Below, piece by piece: positions 9,307 to 17,339 of a DNA stretch of 64,000 bases (within the stretch, counting starts at the first letter, position 1; each line of letters starts with the position of its first letter). The position numbers and the translations under genes are program-made. This DNA is from Alteromonas antoniana (GTDB lineage: Bacteria; Pseudomonadota; Gammaproteobacteria; Enterobacterales; Alteromonadaceae), in contig NZ_JAESDH010000008.1 in assembly GCF_019249295.1 (NCBI RefSeq), positions 62,001-126,000 of the forward strand, in the 5' to 3' direction. Under the pieces are notes generated by a model. It was not told the origin of the DNA. It worked only from the letters and a program-made list of their open reading frames with translations, and did no database searches.

Positions 9307-9803
9307 GACTGGCGCTCCAGGGCAATAACCTGCTCTATCGCATCGACAATATTGGGATAAGCGCCACAACGACACAGGTTGCCACTCATGCGCTCCGCAA
9401 TGTCCTCCCGGGTTGAGCAATCCTGTTGGGCAGAAACAATGCTGGGATCGCTTTGCGCCATCTCATTGAGTAACGCTACGCCGGAGCAAATTTGTCCGGA
9501 TGTACAATAACCACACTGAAAGGCGTCCTTTTCAATAAATGCCTGTTGCAACGGGTGTAGCTCGGTATTGCTCCCAATACCTTCAATCGTGGTGATGTTT
9601 TTTCCCTTAAGCTGAAATGCCAGCATAAGGCAGGCGTTCATTCGCTGGCCGTCGACTAACACCGTGCAAGCGCCGCACTGGCCATGATCGCAGCCTTTCT
9701 TTGTGCCAAAAAGAGACAGGTTCTGATGAAGAAAATCCAGCAGCGTGGTTCGTGGATCGTCAGGTAATGGGTAAGACTCGCCATTGATATGTATGGCAGA
9801 CAT
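9303..9803 (-). CDS. paoA: Aldehyde oxidoreductase 2Fe-2S subunit (PaoA-like), no Tat signal
   Basis: A 166-residue electron-transfer subunit carrying two 2Fe-2S clusters. The plant-ferredoxin-like N-domain has Cys38, Cys43, Cys46 and Cys58. The helical C-domain has Cys97, Cys100, Cys144 and Cys146 (CGYC...CRC). The ATG at 9803 has GAGGGAG 5 bases upstream and the protein begins directly with the ferredoxin fold, so there is no twin-arginine leader. E. coli PaoA is exported by Tat; this complex should therefore stay in the cytoplasm. First gene of a three-gene operon. No PaoD/XdhC-type cofactor-insertion chaperone gene is next to it, which these enzymes normally need, so it must be elsewhere. 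Confidence 0.88.
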   Translation of the reverse strand: MSAIHINGESYPLPDDPRTTLLDFLHQNLSLFGTKKGCDHGQCGACTVLVDGQRMNACLMLAFQLKGKNITTIEGIGSNTELHPLQQAFIEKDAFQCGYCTSGQICSGVALLNEMAQSDPSIVSAQQDCSTREDIAERMSGNLCRCGAYPNIVDAIEQVIALERQS

Positions 9804-10083
9804 AGATACTCCCTCGCGTGTGGCCCGGTTCCATAACTTCAGGGGATGAAGGTGGGCAATGTCGTGTATGACAACTATTTACGAAGACAATACGAGTAAC
9901 GATTAGCGGTGGGGGAATTTTTTATTTTTGCAGTCACAGGCTGATGACGCAGTGATTGCGTTTTAACCTGCTAACTGCGTTGTCGCTGACTTATTTGGAT
10001 TGCCAAACGGCGTCAACGACGCCTTGTTTTCAACCATTTTAGTCACCAACATAAATAATGAACAAAGGTCAGCACTCTCTGGG

Positions 10084-11670
10084 CTACCCGGCGGCAATTT
10101 TATAAAAATTGCGCCCTGTTTGTTTGACGTCGTACATCATATTGTCTGCTTTTGCCAGCAGTTGCTCTATGGTATCGCCGTGTTGTGGTGCCAGCACAAT
10201 GCCAATACTCGCACCGATTTCACATGAATCGCCGCTGTTTATGGGGATAGGTACACGAAACTCATCCAATATAGACTGTGCCAGTCGGGAAATGGCCTGA
10301 GTATGATCGTGATGGTCGACAAAGGCGACAACAAATTCATCACCGCCCCAGCGGATACAGATGTCCTTATCGAGATTAAGAAGCCCTTTAATGCGCTTGC
10401 TAATCGCCACAAGCACTTCATCACCTGCATCGTGCCCAAAGGTGTCATTAACGGGTTTGAAGTTATCCAGATCAATCATAAATAACACAAACTGGTGTCC
10501 GCTGAGCCGGGCTGTTGCCAGAGCTTGCTTAAGACGACGCTCGCCGGAACGTCTGTTCAGTAAGCCGGTTAACGCATCGTGGTCAGCTTCAAACCGATTT
10601 TTCTTCTCTCGCTCTATTCTCTCTGTGACATCATAGGCTACCACTTCAATCAGCGCGTCGTCCTTTGCCCGCGCTGCATTTCGCTGCTCTGTGACTTTCG
10701 CAAACAGGCAATGCGCCCATTTCACTTCCTGACCGCTAACGTATTCTAAGTCTACCGACATGTGATCGAGGAATTCTACACTGCGCATTTGCTGCAAGAT
10801 GTTTTCGACTCGCTCTCGATCCACGAAGAGAGCGGCAAACTGAGGATCTTCCTCTGCTGGCGAGAACATCGCAGTAAACGCAGAATTTGTGGTGAGAAGT
10901 TTTCCGTTTGCCGTAATCAACCCTATAGCGGCACTGGCCTGTTCGAAAATAAGTCTGAAGCGCTGCTCCAGACGTTCCGTTCTTTCACGTAGCTGACGTT
11001 CTTTCAGAAGTGTGTCTTTCTGTGCCGCCATCAACGCATTGATTCTGGCGATCATAACGCCTAATTCATCTTTTCCCTGATAGCCGATATCAAGTTCCTG
11101 CATGGACTCCGGCTGCCCTACATCGACAGACTCGAAGGCTCTAGTCAGCCTGCGAAGCGGACTGGTTAGCCTTTTATGAACCAACATGGATACGGCAAGC
11201 GCAATGAGAATACTCAGTGCAATAAGCCCGACAACGGCTTGCAAGCCGATTTTCTGCGCCTGTGCCTGAATAAACCTGTCATCAGGCAGAACCACTAAAC
11301 GTCCGACACGATCTTCTTTAAGAAAGGGGTCTGAAAGGGGGATGACAATCGCATCCTCGTTGCCGTCACTGATGCCTGACCGAATCACCCTGCCCTCGGC
11401 CACTTCGATTCGGGCACCTTCAACCAGATTGTTGGCCACGAGTCCGTTTAGGATTTCCTGCGCCAGTTCTTCATCCGCAAGGTACGCCGCAATGGCAGAG
11501 GTATTCTGCGCACTCTCAGCCAGCTGCACTACTAACTGCCGATTCACGTCACGCTGCTGCGCCAGGCTTAACCAGTAAGCCGCGGTGGCCATCACCAGGG
11601 ATACCGCTAGCGCCAGCAGCGCCAGTTCAACAGCTACCCGTACATAAAGTCGGCGTTTCAGAGGCGTCAT
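10084..11670 (-). CDS. Membrane diguanylate cyclase (periplasmic sensor-HAMP-PAS-GGDEF)
   Basis: 528 residues. Two transmembrane segments (about residues 13-35 and 143-163) enclose a periplasmic domain of about 105 residues, followed by HAMP (HKRLTSPLRRLTRAF), a coiled linker, a PAS domain (RFRLIFEQASAAIGLI...) and a C-terminal GGDEF domain. The active-site signature is intact (IRWGGDEFVV), as is the substrate helix FKPVNDTFGHDAGDEVL, so it should make c-di-GMP from two GTP. The inhibitory I-site RxxD is lost: the Arg position, seven residues before the conserved Arg of RWGGDEF, is Leu. Last gene of a three-gene operon, starting 7 bases after the outer-membrane protein gene with AGG at a good distance. 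Its periplasmic domain may read out the state of the two upstream proteins. Confidence 0.9.
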   Translation of the reverse strand: MTPLKRRLYVRVAVELALLALAVSLVMATAAYWLSLAQQRDVNRQLVVQLAESAQNTSAIAAYLADEELAQEILNGLVANNLVEGARIEVAEGRVIRSGISDGNEDAIVIPLSDPFLKEDRVGRLVVLPDDRFIQAQAQKIGLQAVVGLIALSILIALAVSMLVHKRLTSPLRRLTRAFESVDVGQPESMQELDIGYQGKDELGVMIARINALMAAQKDTLLKERQLRERTERLEQRFRLIFEQASAAIGLITANGKLLTTNSAFTAMFSPAEEDPQFAALFVDRERVENILQQMRSVEFLDHMSVDLEYVSGQEVKWAHCLFAKVTEQRNAARAKDDALIEVVAYDVTERIEREKKNRFEADHDALTGLLNRRSGERRLKQALATARLSGHQFVLFMIDLDNFKPVNDTFGHDAGDEVLVAISKRIKGLLNLDKDICIRWGGDEFVVAFVDHHDHTQAISRLAQSILDEFRVPIPINSGDSCEIGASIGIVLAPQHGDTIEQLLAKADNMMYDVKQTGRNFYKIAAG

Positions 11671-11677
11671 CAGAGAC

Positions 11678-12967
11678 CTAAAATACCGTACTAACGCTAA
11701 GCGTAAATACGTTCATTCGCTCTTCGCCAACGTCATCAATTAACGCGTTGTTACCAAACAGGCCGGTGCCGGGGTTATCCATCCGAATGTGATCAAGCTG
11801 TGCTTTCGCAACCCAGGACGGATAAAAATGCCAGTTCACTCCGGCGCTCAGCGAGTACTGGTCAACCAGCAAATCGGTTATGGTCGCATTGGAACCCGCT
11901 ATCAAGCCCACGATACCTGCGGCCAGTTCAGGCGGCGTGCTTGGTGGAATGTCAGGTGTCGAAAACCGAAAATCCATATCCTTAGACTGGGCACCGGAAA
12001 CCGAAACAAAAGGGGTAAACTCGTCCATGTAATAGCCGACAGACAAGTAACCAAAGCGAAGTGACGTAAACAGTAACCAGTCTACATCGACGGAACCGAC
12101 TTCACCTTGCACGTTCCAACGTTCGCCATCATATTTCACGCCTCCTGCCAGGTATTTTATTCTGTCTCCTTCGCCTGAAAACCGCGTTAACAGTTCATCT
12201 TGCTGTGGTAACAGTTGTGACGGAACCGAGTTGACTGCTTGCGTAAACACGTCAAACTGAGGAATCTGTGGATTATCGACAGTGCCGCTAGCGTAGGTCG
12301 ATTTAAACTGCCACTCTTTCCAGCTGTATCGTGCACTCAGGCTTACCAGTTCTTTAAAGTTTGCCCGGAGTTTGCCGCTGCTACCTTTAAGGCGCGGTTG
12401 CGTTTGCCCAACAATAAGCCCTAACTCCAGAAACCCTTCACCCACATCCTGAGAGTGCACGACTTCCAGACCATCAACACTTGAAACGACAGACGCATTG
12501 GAATAGAACTCAAGCGGCGGTCGTGCCCAGATTTGCGCATACCCTACCGGCTTGTATTCTGACAGCATATACAGATTGCTGTTTACCCGACCGAGTTTGA
12601 ACGACCAGTGTCGTGTAGGCCGGTAGCGCAAAAACGCCATTTCCAGATAATTACTGGCAGCAGTATCTGCACGGTCTTGCAGTACAACCTGTGCCACGGC
12701 ATCCCACCTGTCGTTAATGTAATAATTAACCTGGCCGCCGAGTACAGAATCCGGCGCCAGCGATGGAGAGTTGCGTGGACGGTTAACCAGACTGGAGCGA
12801 TACTGGATGTCGTCGTTGCTATGGGTGGTTACGGCTACCGTAGCAAAGCCATTAAACGTAACCTCTGCCAAAGCAGAATGGGCCATAAGACCAGCCATTA
12901 CCGCTGCAATGGACAGCGTCATGCCAGTTATCGACTGATGACAACTACGAACTAAACTGGAAAACAA
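11678..12967 (-). CDS. Outer-membrane beta-barrel (porin-like) protein
   Basis: A 429-residue exported protein with alternating aromatic/polar strands typical of a porin-like barrel, including repeated patterns such as YINDRWDAVAQVVLQ, HWSFKLGRVN and WVAKAQLDHIRM. It ends in the outer-membrane sorting signal with a terminal Phe (SVSTVF). The start is TTG at 12967, supported by GGAG 7 bases upstream; it overlaps the preceding gene by 23 bases. The signal peptide ends AHSALA near residue 34. The R-x-x-S-L-V-N-R-P-R segment and the LGRV/SSVDGLEV region resemble porins predicted next to phosphate-binding-like proteins in Alteromonadales, but I cannot name a substrate. Middle gene of the operon with the diguanylate cyclase. 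Confidence 0.75.
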   Translation of the reverse strand: MFSSLVRSCHQSITGMTLSIAAVMAGLMAHSALAEVTFNGFATVAVTTHSNDDIQYRSSLVNRPRNSPSLAPDSVLGGQVNYYINDRWDAVAQVVLQDRADTAASNYLEMAFLRYRPTRHWSFKLGRVNSNLYMLSEYKPVGYAQIWARPPLEFYSNASVVSSVDGLEVVHSQDVGEGFLELGLIVGQTQPRLKGSSGKLRANFKELVSLSARYSWKEWQFKSTYASGTVDNPQIPQFDVFTQAVNSVPSQLLPQQDELLTRFSGEGDRIKYLAGGVKYDGERWNVQGEVGSVDVDWLLFTSLRFGYLSVGYYMDEFTPFVSVSGAQSKDMDFRFSTPDIPPSTPPELAAGIVGLIAGSNATITDLLVDQYSLSAGVNWHFYPSWVAKAQLDHIRMDNPGTGLFGNNALIDDVGEERMNVFTLSVSTVF

Positions 12968-13439
12968 TTTTCATCTCCGAAGTAATCAGCGTACGGGGAA
13001 GATAAGCAATAGCTTCTTCATTACTTACCACGTAATTCACAACATCAGGGAGTGACTCACTCGCTTCAGGAGGCTTTGCCCGCCCCGAAAATAAAAGCCG
13101 CGACCAGTAAGACTGGATTTTTCTTTCCGACTGATTAACCAGTTGCATATAAAAATGCGATTTTCCGCTGGAGCCTTGCGGCAAATCGACCGGATAGGCC
13201 ACCTGTCCGTTGGGAAAGCGGTTGTATCGGCCCATGAAGATATCGACGACTTCTTTTTTCGTCAGCGTATCTACGCCACTGGCCTGGTTGACGACAACCA
13301 CGAGAGGCTCATCCTGTGCAGCTTGGCTAACCGTCGCAGAAGACAGGCAGAGTAAGATACAAACCATTAACCATGACGCGCGCTGCACCATAACCTGAAG
13401 CAATCTGGTCAAGAGAGAAAAAATAGCGACCTCTTTCAA
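12945..13439 (-). CDS. Small periplasmic phosphate-binding-like (PstS-type fold) protein
   Basis: About 164 residues, roughly half a PstS. After a signal peptide (cleavage likely after VSQA), the mature part shows the PBP-like sequence typical of this subfamily: VVVVNQASGVDTLTKKEVVDIFMG, then GSSGKSHFYMQLV and EAIAYLP near the end. Full PstS proteins are about 320-350 residues, so this is a single-lobe-sized version, not a complete transporter component, and no pstCAB genes are nearby. The frame opens with TTG at 13439, preceded by AGGA at 8 bases. An ATG at 13391 would give a more usual 24-residue signal peptide, so the start is uncertain. First gene of an operon with an outer-membrane barrel and a GGDEF enzyme; a sensory role is plausible. 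Confidence 0.78.
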   Translation of the reverse strand: MKEVAIFSLLTRLLQVMVQRASWLMVCILLCLSSATVSQAAQDEPLVVVVNQASGVDTLTKKEVVDIFMGRYNRFPNGQVAYPVDLPQGSSGKSHFYMQLVNQSERKIQSYWSRLLFSGRAKPPEASESLPDVVNYVVSNEEAIAYLPRTLITSEMKIVFQFSS

Positions 13440-13798
13440 TTAGCTTTTCCTTACCGCGCAAATAAGTTAAATGAATACAGTCAATGCAAGAGTGGAAGAC
13501 TGTTAATATTACATTAACAAGGGGCATGGAATCAAAGTTTACATCGGGTTCGCTTCACAAGGGATGCGTTAATCCCGGACAATGTCTATTTGAAAAATGG
13601 CAGTGTATTTTCGCTTACTCAGTGTAGCGGGCAGTATGAAGATGCTGCGTAACATGGGTTCTGCAGCCGCATTCCATGTCATTGTCATCACCATTGTGCC
13701 AGATATCGCTGGCTAAAATACCGCTGTCACGCAGGTACATAGTCTGGACAAGCTGTGCCATTCGTTACGCCAGTATTGATAACAATACTTTTTGACAT
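13440..13798. other. Gap between the PstS-like operon and the SulP terminator
   Basis: Apart from the doubtful 48-codon frame, I see an AT-rich stretch around 13500-13520 (TTAATATTACATTAA) that may include the promoter of the PstS-like operon, but no promoter I can align with confidence. No repeats or RNA genes were recognised. Confidence 0.3.
13615..13761 (-). CDS. Possible 48-residue small protein with CGC and His residues
   Basis: An ATG-to-TAA reading frame of 48 codons in a 399-base gap between the carbonate-transport genes and the PstS-like gene. The product has an acidic patch DIWHNGDDNDMEC, then CGCRTH and QHLHTARY, so Cys and His residues are clustered as in small metal-binding proteins. 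There is no convincing ribosome-binding site and no recognisable family, and the frame could be chance. It would be transcribed in the direction of the PstS-like operon, beyond the SulP terminator. Confidence 0.22.
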   Translation of the reverse strand: MAQLVQTMYLRDSGILASDIWHNGDDNDMECGCRTHVTQHLHTARYTE

Positions 13799-13821
13799 AA
13801 AAAAGGGGCCCGAAGGCCCCC
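13799..13821 (-). terminator. Rho-independent terminator after the SulP gene
   Basis: On the minus strand GGGGCC-TTCG-GGCCCC followed by a run of T, 18 bases past the SulP stop codon. A stable GC stem with a TTCG tetraloop. Confidence 0.9.
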
Positions 13822-13838
13822 TGCACACATGATGCTTG

Positions 13839-15485
13839 CTACTTCAAATCAGCAAGCTTTTTTGGGGTAAAAACGCTCTCGCCATCGTCATCGCCTGACT
13901 CAACGATTTTTACTGCGGCTTCCAGCGCCTCCCGGCGAGTCGCGAACAGTGGAATGTCGTGATGGTGGGCATTGATACTCTTCAATACCTTATTGACCTT
14001 CTCATTCGCACCACAAATAAGCAGTGTTCTGCCAGATGCGATAGCATCAGAAGTAATTGTTTGTACTGCCATCGCAGCAGATACATCAACAATCGGAATG
14101 AGAGTAAAGTCGAGCAGCAATGCGCGCGAGCCAGGCTTAACCTGTTCACGGACATGGTGACCAAGATCCGCAGCAGCACCAAAGCTCAAAGGACCGCCAA
14201 AGCTGAAAATGGTAACTTTGCCGTGCGTTTTTGCCAGCAATGCATTTTCCTCAGGATCACTGAGCGTGTCGGGAATGTTGTTCAGCTCTTCAATCTGAAT
14301 CTGTGCAATCTGACGGACATATGCAAGCGCTGCCAGTACAACACCAACACCTACAGCCGTGATCAGGTCAACAAACACTGTCAGGCCCAGTACCACTACC
14401 ATCAGTGCAAAATCCCAGCGAGGTCCGGTGTGGGCACGTTTTAAGTACGCCCAGTCAATAATATCCAGCCCCACCTTCACCAGGATACCGGCGAGTACAG
14501 CATGCGGGATCTGCGCTGCCAGCGGGCTTAAACCAAGTACGATAGCCAGCAGCACTAATGCGTGGACCATACCCGAAATGCGCTCTTTACCGCCGCTGCG
14601 AATATTCACCACGGTACGCATGGTGGCACCTGCGCCGGCGATACCGCCAATCAAACCAGCAATGGTGTTACCAATGCCCTGACCAACCAGTTCACGGTTA
14701 CTGTCGTGACGGGTACGGGTCATATTGTCTGCCACCAGCGACGTTAACAGGCTGTCAATCGCGCCCAGTATGGCAAGAATAAAGGCCGCTTTTATGATCA
14801 CCCAGGCCTGGCTCTGATCAAATACCGGCAGATGCAGGCTAGGCAGGCCAGTAGGAATGTTTCCCAGTACCGGTACGTTCATGAATAACGCTACCAGCGT
14901 CCCAATAATGAGTGCAGCCAGCGCGCCAGGAATAAACTTGCCCAGCGAGGCTGGCCACTTATAGGCAATGATCAGCGTGCCCAGACCCAAAGCCAGTGTG
15001 GCGAAGTTGATGTCTGCGAGCGCGGTTGGCAGATAACTCAGCGCGCCGATGGTGCCACCCGGAGGCTCATGCCCCAGCAATCGCCCGAGCTGCAGAATGA
15101 TAATAATGGCACCGATCCCGGTCATAAACCCGGAGATAACCGGGTATGGCACCAGCCGGATATACTGACCTATGCCAAGCACACCAAACACTATCTGAAA
15201 GACACCGGCCAAGACGACAGCGGTGAAAATCAGTGACACATCACCGGACAGTGATGCAAAAAGGCCAGCCAGTACCACCACCATCGGTCCGGTAGGACCC
15301 GAGATTTGTGAAGGAGTACCGCCAAACAACGCCGCAAAAAAACCTACCGCGATGGCCCCGTACAACCCGGCCATCGGGCCGACACCGGATGCCACCCCCA
15401 GTGCCAGTGCAAGCGGTAACGCGACGATACCGGCAGTCAATCCACCGGTAATATCGCCGCGTAAATTACTTAAATCTAACTTCAT
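13839..15485 (-). CDS. SulP-family inorganic anion transporter (putative bicarbonate uptake)
   Basis: A 548-residue inner-membrane transporter of the SLC26/SulP family. The N-terminal signature NLRGDITGGLTAGIVALPLALALG and the GPTGPMVVVLAGL segment are typical, with about 12-14 hydrophobic helices to residue 390 and a cytoplasmic STAS domain at about 425-525 (ALLLDFTLIPIVDVSAAMAV). Its gene is 21 bases downstream of a beta-carbonic anhydrase and both follow a divergent LysR regulator. Family members carry sulfate, bicarbonate or other anions; this pairing, as with BicA-like transporters, favours bicarbonate, but that is inference. Initiation has GGGAGAAG close to the ATG. It ends at a strong terminator. 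Confidence 0.9.
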   Translation of the reverse strand: MKLDLSNLRGDITGGLTAGIVALPLALALGVASGVGPMAGLYGAIAVGFFAALFGGTPSQISGPTGPMVVVLAGLFASLSGDVSLIFTAVVLAGVFQIVFGVLGIGQYIRLVPYPVISGFMTGIGAIIIILQLGRLLGHEPPGGTIGALSYLPTALADINFATLALGLGTLIIAYKWPASLGKFIPGALAALIIGTLVALFMNVPVLGNIPTGLPSLHLPVFDQSQAWVIIKAAFILAILGAIDSLLTSLVADNMTRTRHDSNRELVGQGIGNTIAGLIGGIAGAGATMRTVVNIRSGGKERISGMVHALVLLAIVLGLSPLAAQIPHAVLAGILVKVGLDIIDWAYLKRAHTGPRWDFALMVVVLGLTVFVDLITAVGVGVVLAALAYVRQIAQIQIEELNNIPDTLSDPEENALLAKTHGKVTIFSFGGPLSFGAAADLGHHVREQVKPGSRALLLDFTLIPIVDVSAAMAVQTITSDAIASGRTLLICGANEKVNKVLKSINAHHHDIPLFATRREALEAAVKIVESGDDDGESVFTPKKLADLK

Positions 15486-15506
15486 TTACTTCTCCCGCCT
15501 CTGAGC

Positions 15507-16154
15507 TCAGCGTGATAGCTGCTCTTCAGCGTAGGCTTCATCCATCGCTTCAAACTTACCGGTTTTCTCGTCATAGCAAAGCACATCACCTGACTCGATG
15601 TTATATACCCAGCCATGAAGTTTAACCTGGCCTGTGGCAATCTTGGCAGCCACTGATGGATGTGTACGCAGGTGCTGCATCTGCTGCACGACATTTTCCT
15701 GCGTAACTTCCTCAAGATGTTCATGTGACAGTTCATCGTGACCACAACGCTCTTTCACAACTTCACTGGCCACACGGCAATGTCCCAGCCACTCTTTGAC
15801 ATGAGGCAGTCCACTTAATGCTTCAGGATTCAGCGCACCTTTCATTGCACCACAATCCGTATGACCACAAATTACAATGTGGCTGACGCCAAGCGCCGCG
15901 ACTGCAAATTCAATTGACGCCGTCATGCCGCCTGTCTGGTTGCTGTGCGGGGGCACAACGTTACCGGCGTTACGACAAATAAAAAGTTCACCTGGACCAG
16001 TTTGCGTTACGAGGTTGGGATCGATACGTGAATCAGAACAGGTGATGAAAAGGACTTCAGGATTCTGGCCATTTGCCAGTTTTTGAAAGGTGGCTTTTTT
16101 TCCCGGATAAACTTCTTTCTGGAATTTCGCTACACCAGATATTACGTGATCCAT
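15507..16154 (-). CDS. Beta-class carbonic anhydrase
   Basis: A 215-residue zinc enzyme that interconverts CO2 and bicarbonate in the cytoplasm. The zinc ligands are Cys39 (in CSDSRIDP), His98 and Cys101 (in GHTDCGAM), with the Asp41/Arg43 dyad of beta-class enzymes present. Length and motif spacing match E. coli Can/CynT. The start has GGAG 6 bases before the ATG. First gene of a two-gene operon with the SulP transporter: together they would import bicarbonate and equilibrate it with CO2 for carboxylases. Probably controlled by the divergent OxyR-like LysR protein. Confidence 0.95.
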   Translation of the reverse strand: MDHVISGVAKFQKEVYPGKKATFQKLANGQNPEVLFITCSDSRIDPNLVTQTGPGELFICRNAGNVVPPHSNQTGGMTASIEFAVAALGVSHIVICGHTDCGAMKGALNPEALSGLPHVKEWLGHCRVASEVVKERCGHDELSHEHLEEVTQENVVQQMQHLRTHPSVAAKIATGQVKLHGWVYNIESGDVLCYDEKTGKFEAMDEAYAEEQLSR

Positions 16155-16241
16155 GATTCACTCCGAATACTTAGACTAAAGATGAATAGTTAACAGGAGA
16201 AAAGTGTCTCTTGATAGATTTATAGAATAATATACCTTGTC

Positions 16242-16262
16242 GTGATAATTTATGACTATCAC
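16242..16262. promoter_or_regulatory. Candidate LysR-type operator
   Basis: A perfect interrupted palindrome, GTGATA-N9-TATCAC, in the 143-base divergent gap between the carbonic anhydrase gene and the LysR regulator. It contains the T-N11-A pattern of LysR sites, and further ATAG/CTAT half-sites surround it. Position and symmetry suggest the binding site of the adjacent regulator. Confidence 0.5.
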
Positions 16263-16297
16263 ATCTATGATAATAGGTTATTACGTGAGCAAAATCC

Positions 16298-17251
16298 ATG
16301 CAGTTCAACGGTAAAACTCTTTCACTGAACCAGATCCGGTATTTTGTCACTGTTGCGCGTTATTTGAGCTACCGACGTGCAGCCTCTGTTTTGGGAATTA
16401 GCCAGCCCACACTAACTACCCAAATTAATGCACTGGAAAATACATTGGGTGTTTCCCTGTTGGAGCGTTCACGCTCGGGTACCCTGCTGTCACCGCAAGG
16501 CAAAGCCCTGCTGGAAGCCGCTGAAGATATACTTCAGGCTGGCCAGCGATTCACCGAAATTGCGCGCGGACTTTCCGATGGAGAAGGTGCAACATTCCGG
16601 TTAGGGATCCCACCAACACTTGGCCCCTACCTCCTTCCTCATATTCTGCCTGAGCTTCACGCAAGGAAGCCGAATCTCAAGTTCTATGTGCGCGAAGGCG
16701 CGCCACAGCAGCTTCATTATGGTTTGCTGAATGGCGATTACGACCTGATCCTTTCACCATTATCCAGTAAGAGTTCACAAGTGGTCACGCAGCCACTTTT
16801 CACAGAGCCTTTGAAGTTTGTCATACCCTCGGATCATCCTCTCGCGGGCCAGTCGTTAGTGCAGCCGGGTCAGTTAGGTGGAGAGAAAGTTCTGACACTG
16901 GAAGATCGCCACCATTTTCACTATCAGGTACATGATATTTGTATGCAAATCGGCGCGTCACTGCAGCGGGATTACGAAGGTACCAGTCTCGACACACTGC
17001 GTCAGATGGTAGTTATGGGAATGGGAGTGGCATTTTTACCCGGTTTGTATATTCATTCAGAACTGCATAAACCCGAGGCGCTTCACGTCTGTGAAATTGA
17101 AGGGATGCCAATTCAGCGTGAACATTCGCTGGCCTGGCGCAACACTTCACCGGGACGCCAAACCTTTCGCGCGCTGGCGACGCTGATGCGTGAAATTATC
17201 AGTGAACGGTTGTCTGAGGCTGTAATCGTGTCTGAGATGCCTACAGAGTGA
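16298..17251 (+). CDS. LysR-family regulator, OxyR-like but lacking the peroxidatic cysteine
   Basis: 317 residues with a standard LysR winged HTH at 10-68 (LNQIRYFVTVARYLSYRRAA, SQPTLTTQINALE) and a periplasmic-binding-like effector domain at about 96-300. The effector domain aligns with OxyR: LEDRHHFHYQVHDIC corresponds to the segment of E. coli OxyR with Cys199 and Cys208, and TSLDTLRQMVVMGMGVAFLPGL to the helix after it. The Cys199 position is His206 here, while the Cys208 position is retained as Cys215, with the same 9-residue spacing. It should therefore not sense peroxide by the OxyR disulfide. It is divergent from the carbonic anhydrase-SulP pair, which suggests control by CO2/bicarbonate or a carbon metabolite, as for other LysR proteins. 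No strong ribosome site before the ATG. Confidence 0.85.
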   Translation: MQFNGKTLSLNQIRYFVTVARYLSYRRAASVLGISQPTLTTQINALENTLGVSLLERSRSGTLLSPQGKALLEAAEDILQAGQRFTEIARGLSDGEGATFRLGIPPTLGPYLLPHILPELHARKPNLKFYVREGAPQQLHYGLLNGDYDLILSPLSSKSSQVVTQPLFTEPLKFVIPSDHPLAGQSLVQPGQLGGEKVLTLEDRHHFHYQVHDICMQIGASLQRDYEGTSLDTLRQMVVMGMGVAFLPGLYIHSELHKPEALHVCEIEGMPIQREHSLAWRNTSPGRQTFRALATLMREIISERLSEAVIVSEMPTE

Positions 17252-17339
17252 GAGAGGCATTGCTGCTGGCACAATACCCCTCTCAAAACCCCTTGTCCGT
17301 TTTGCTACGCACCGGGCTCTTACTCGCTACAACCGTCAA

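Noticed and set aside
17252-17339. Terminator between the LysR gene and metE
   Set aside because: No stem with a U-tract was found between these convergent genes.
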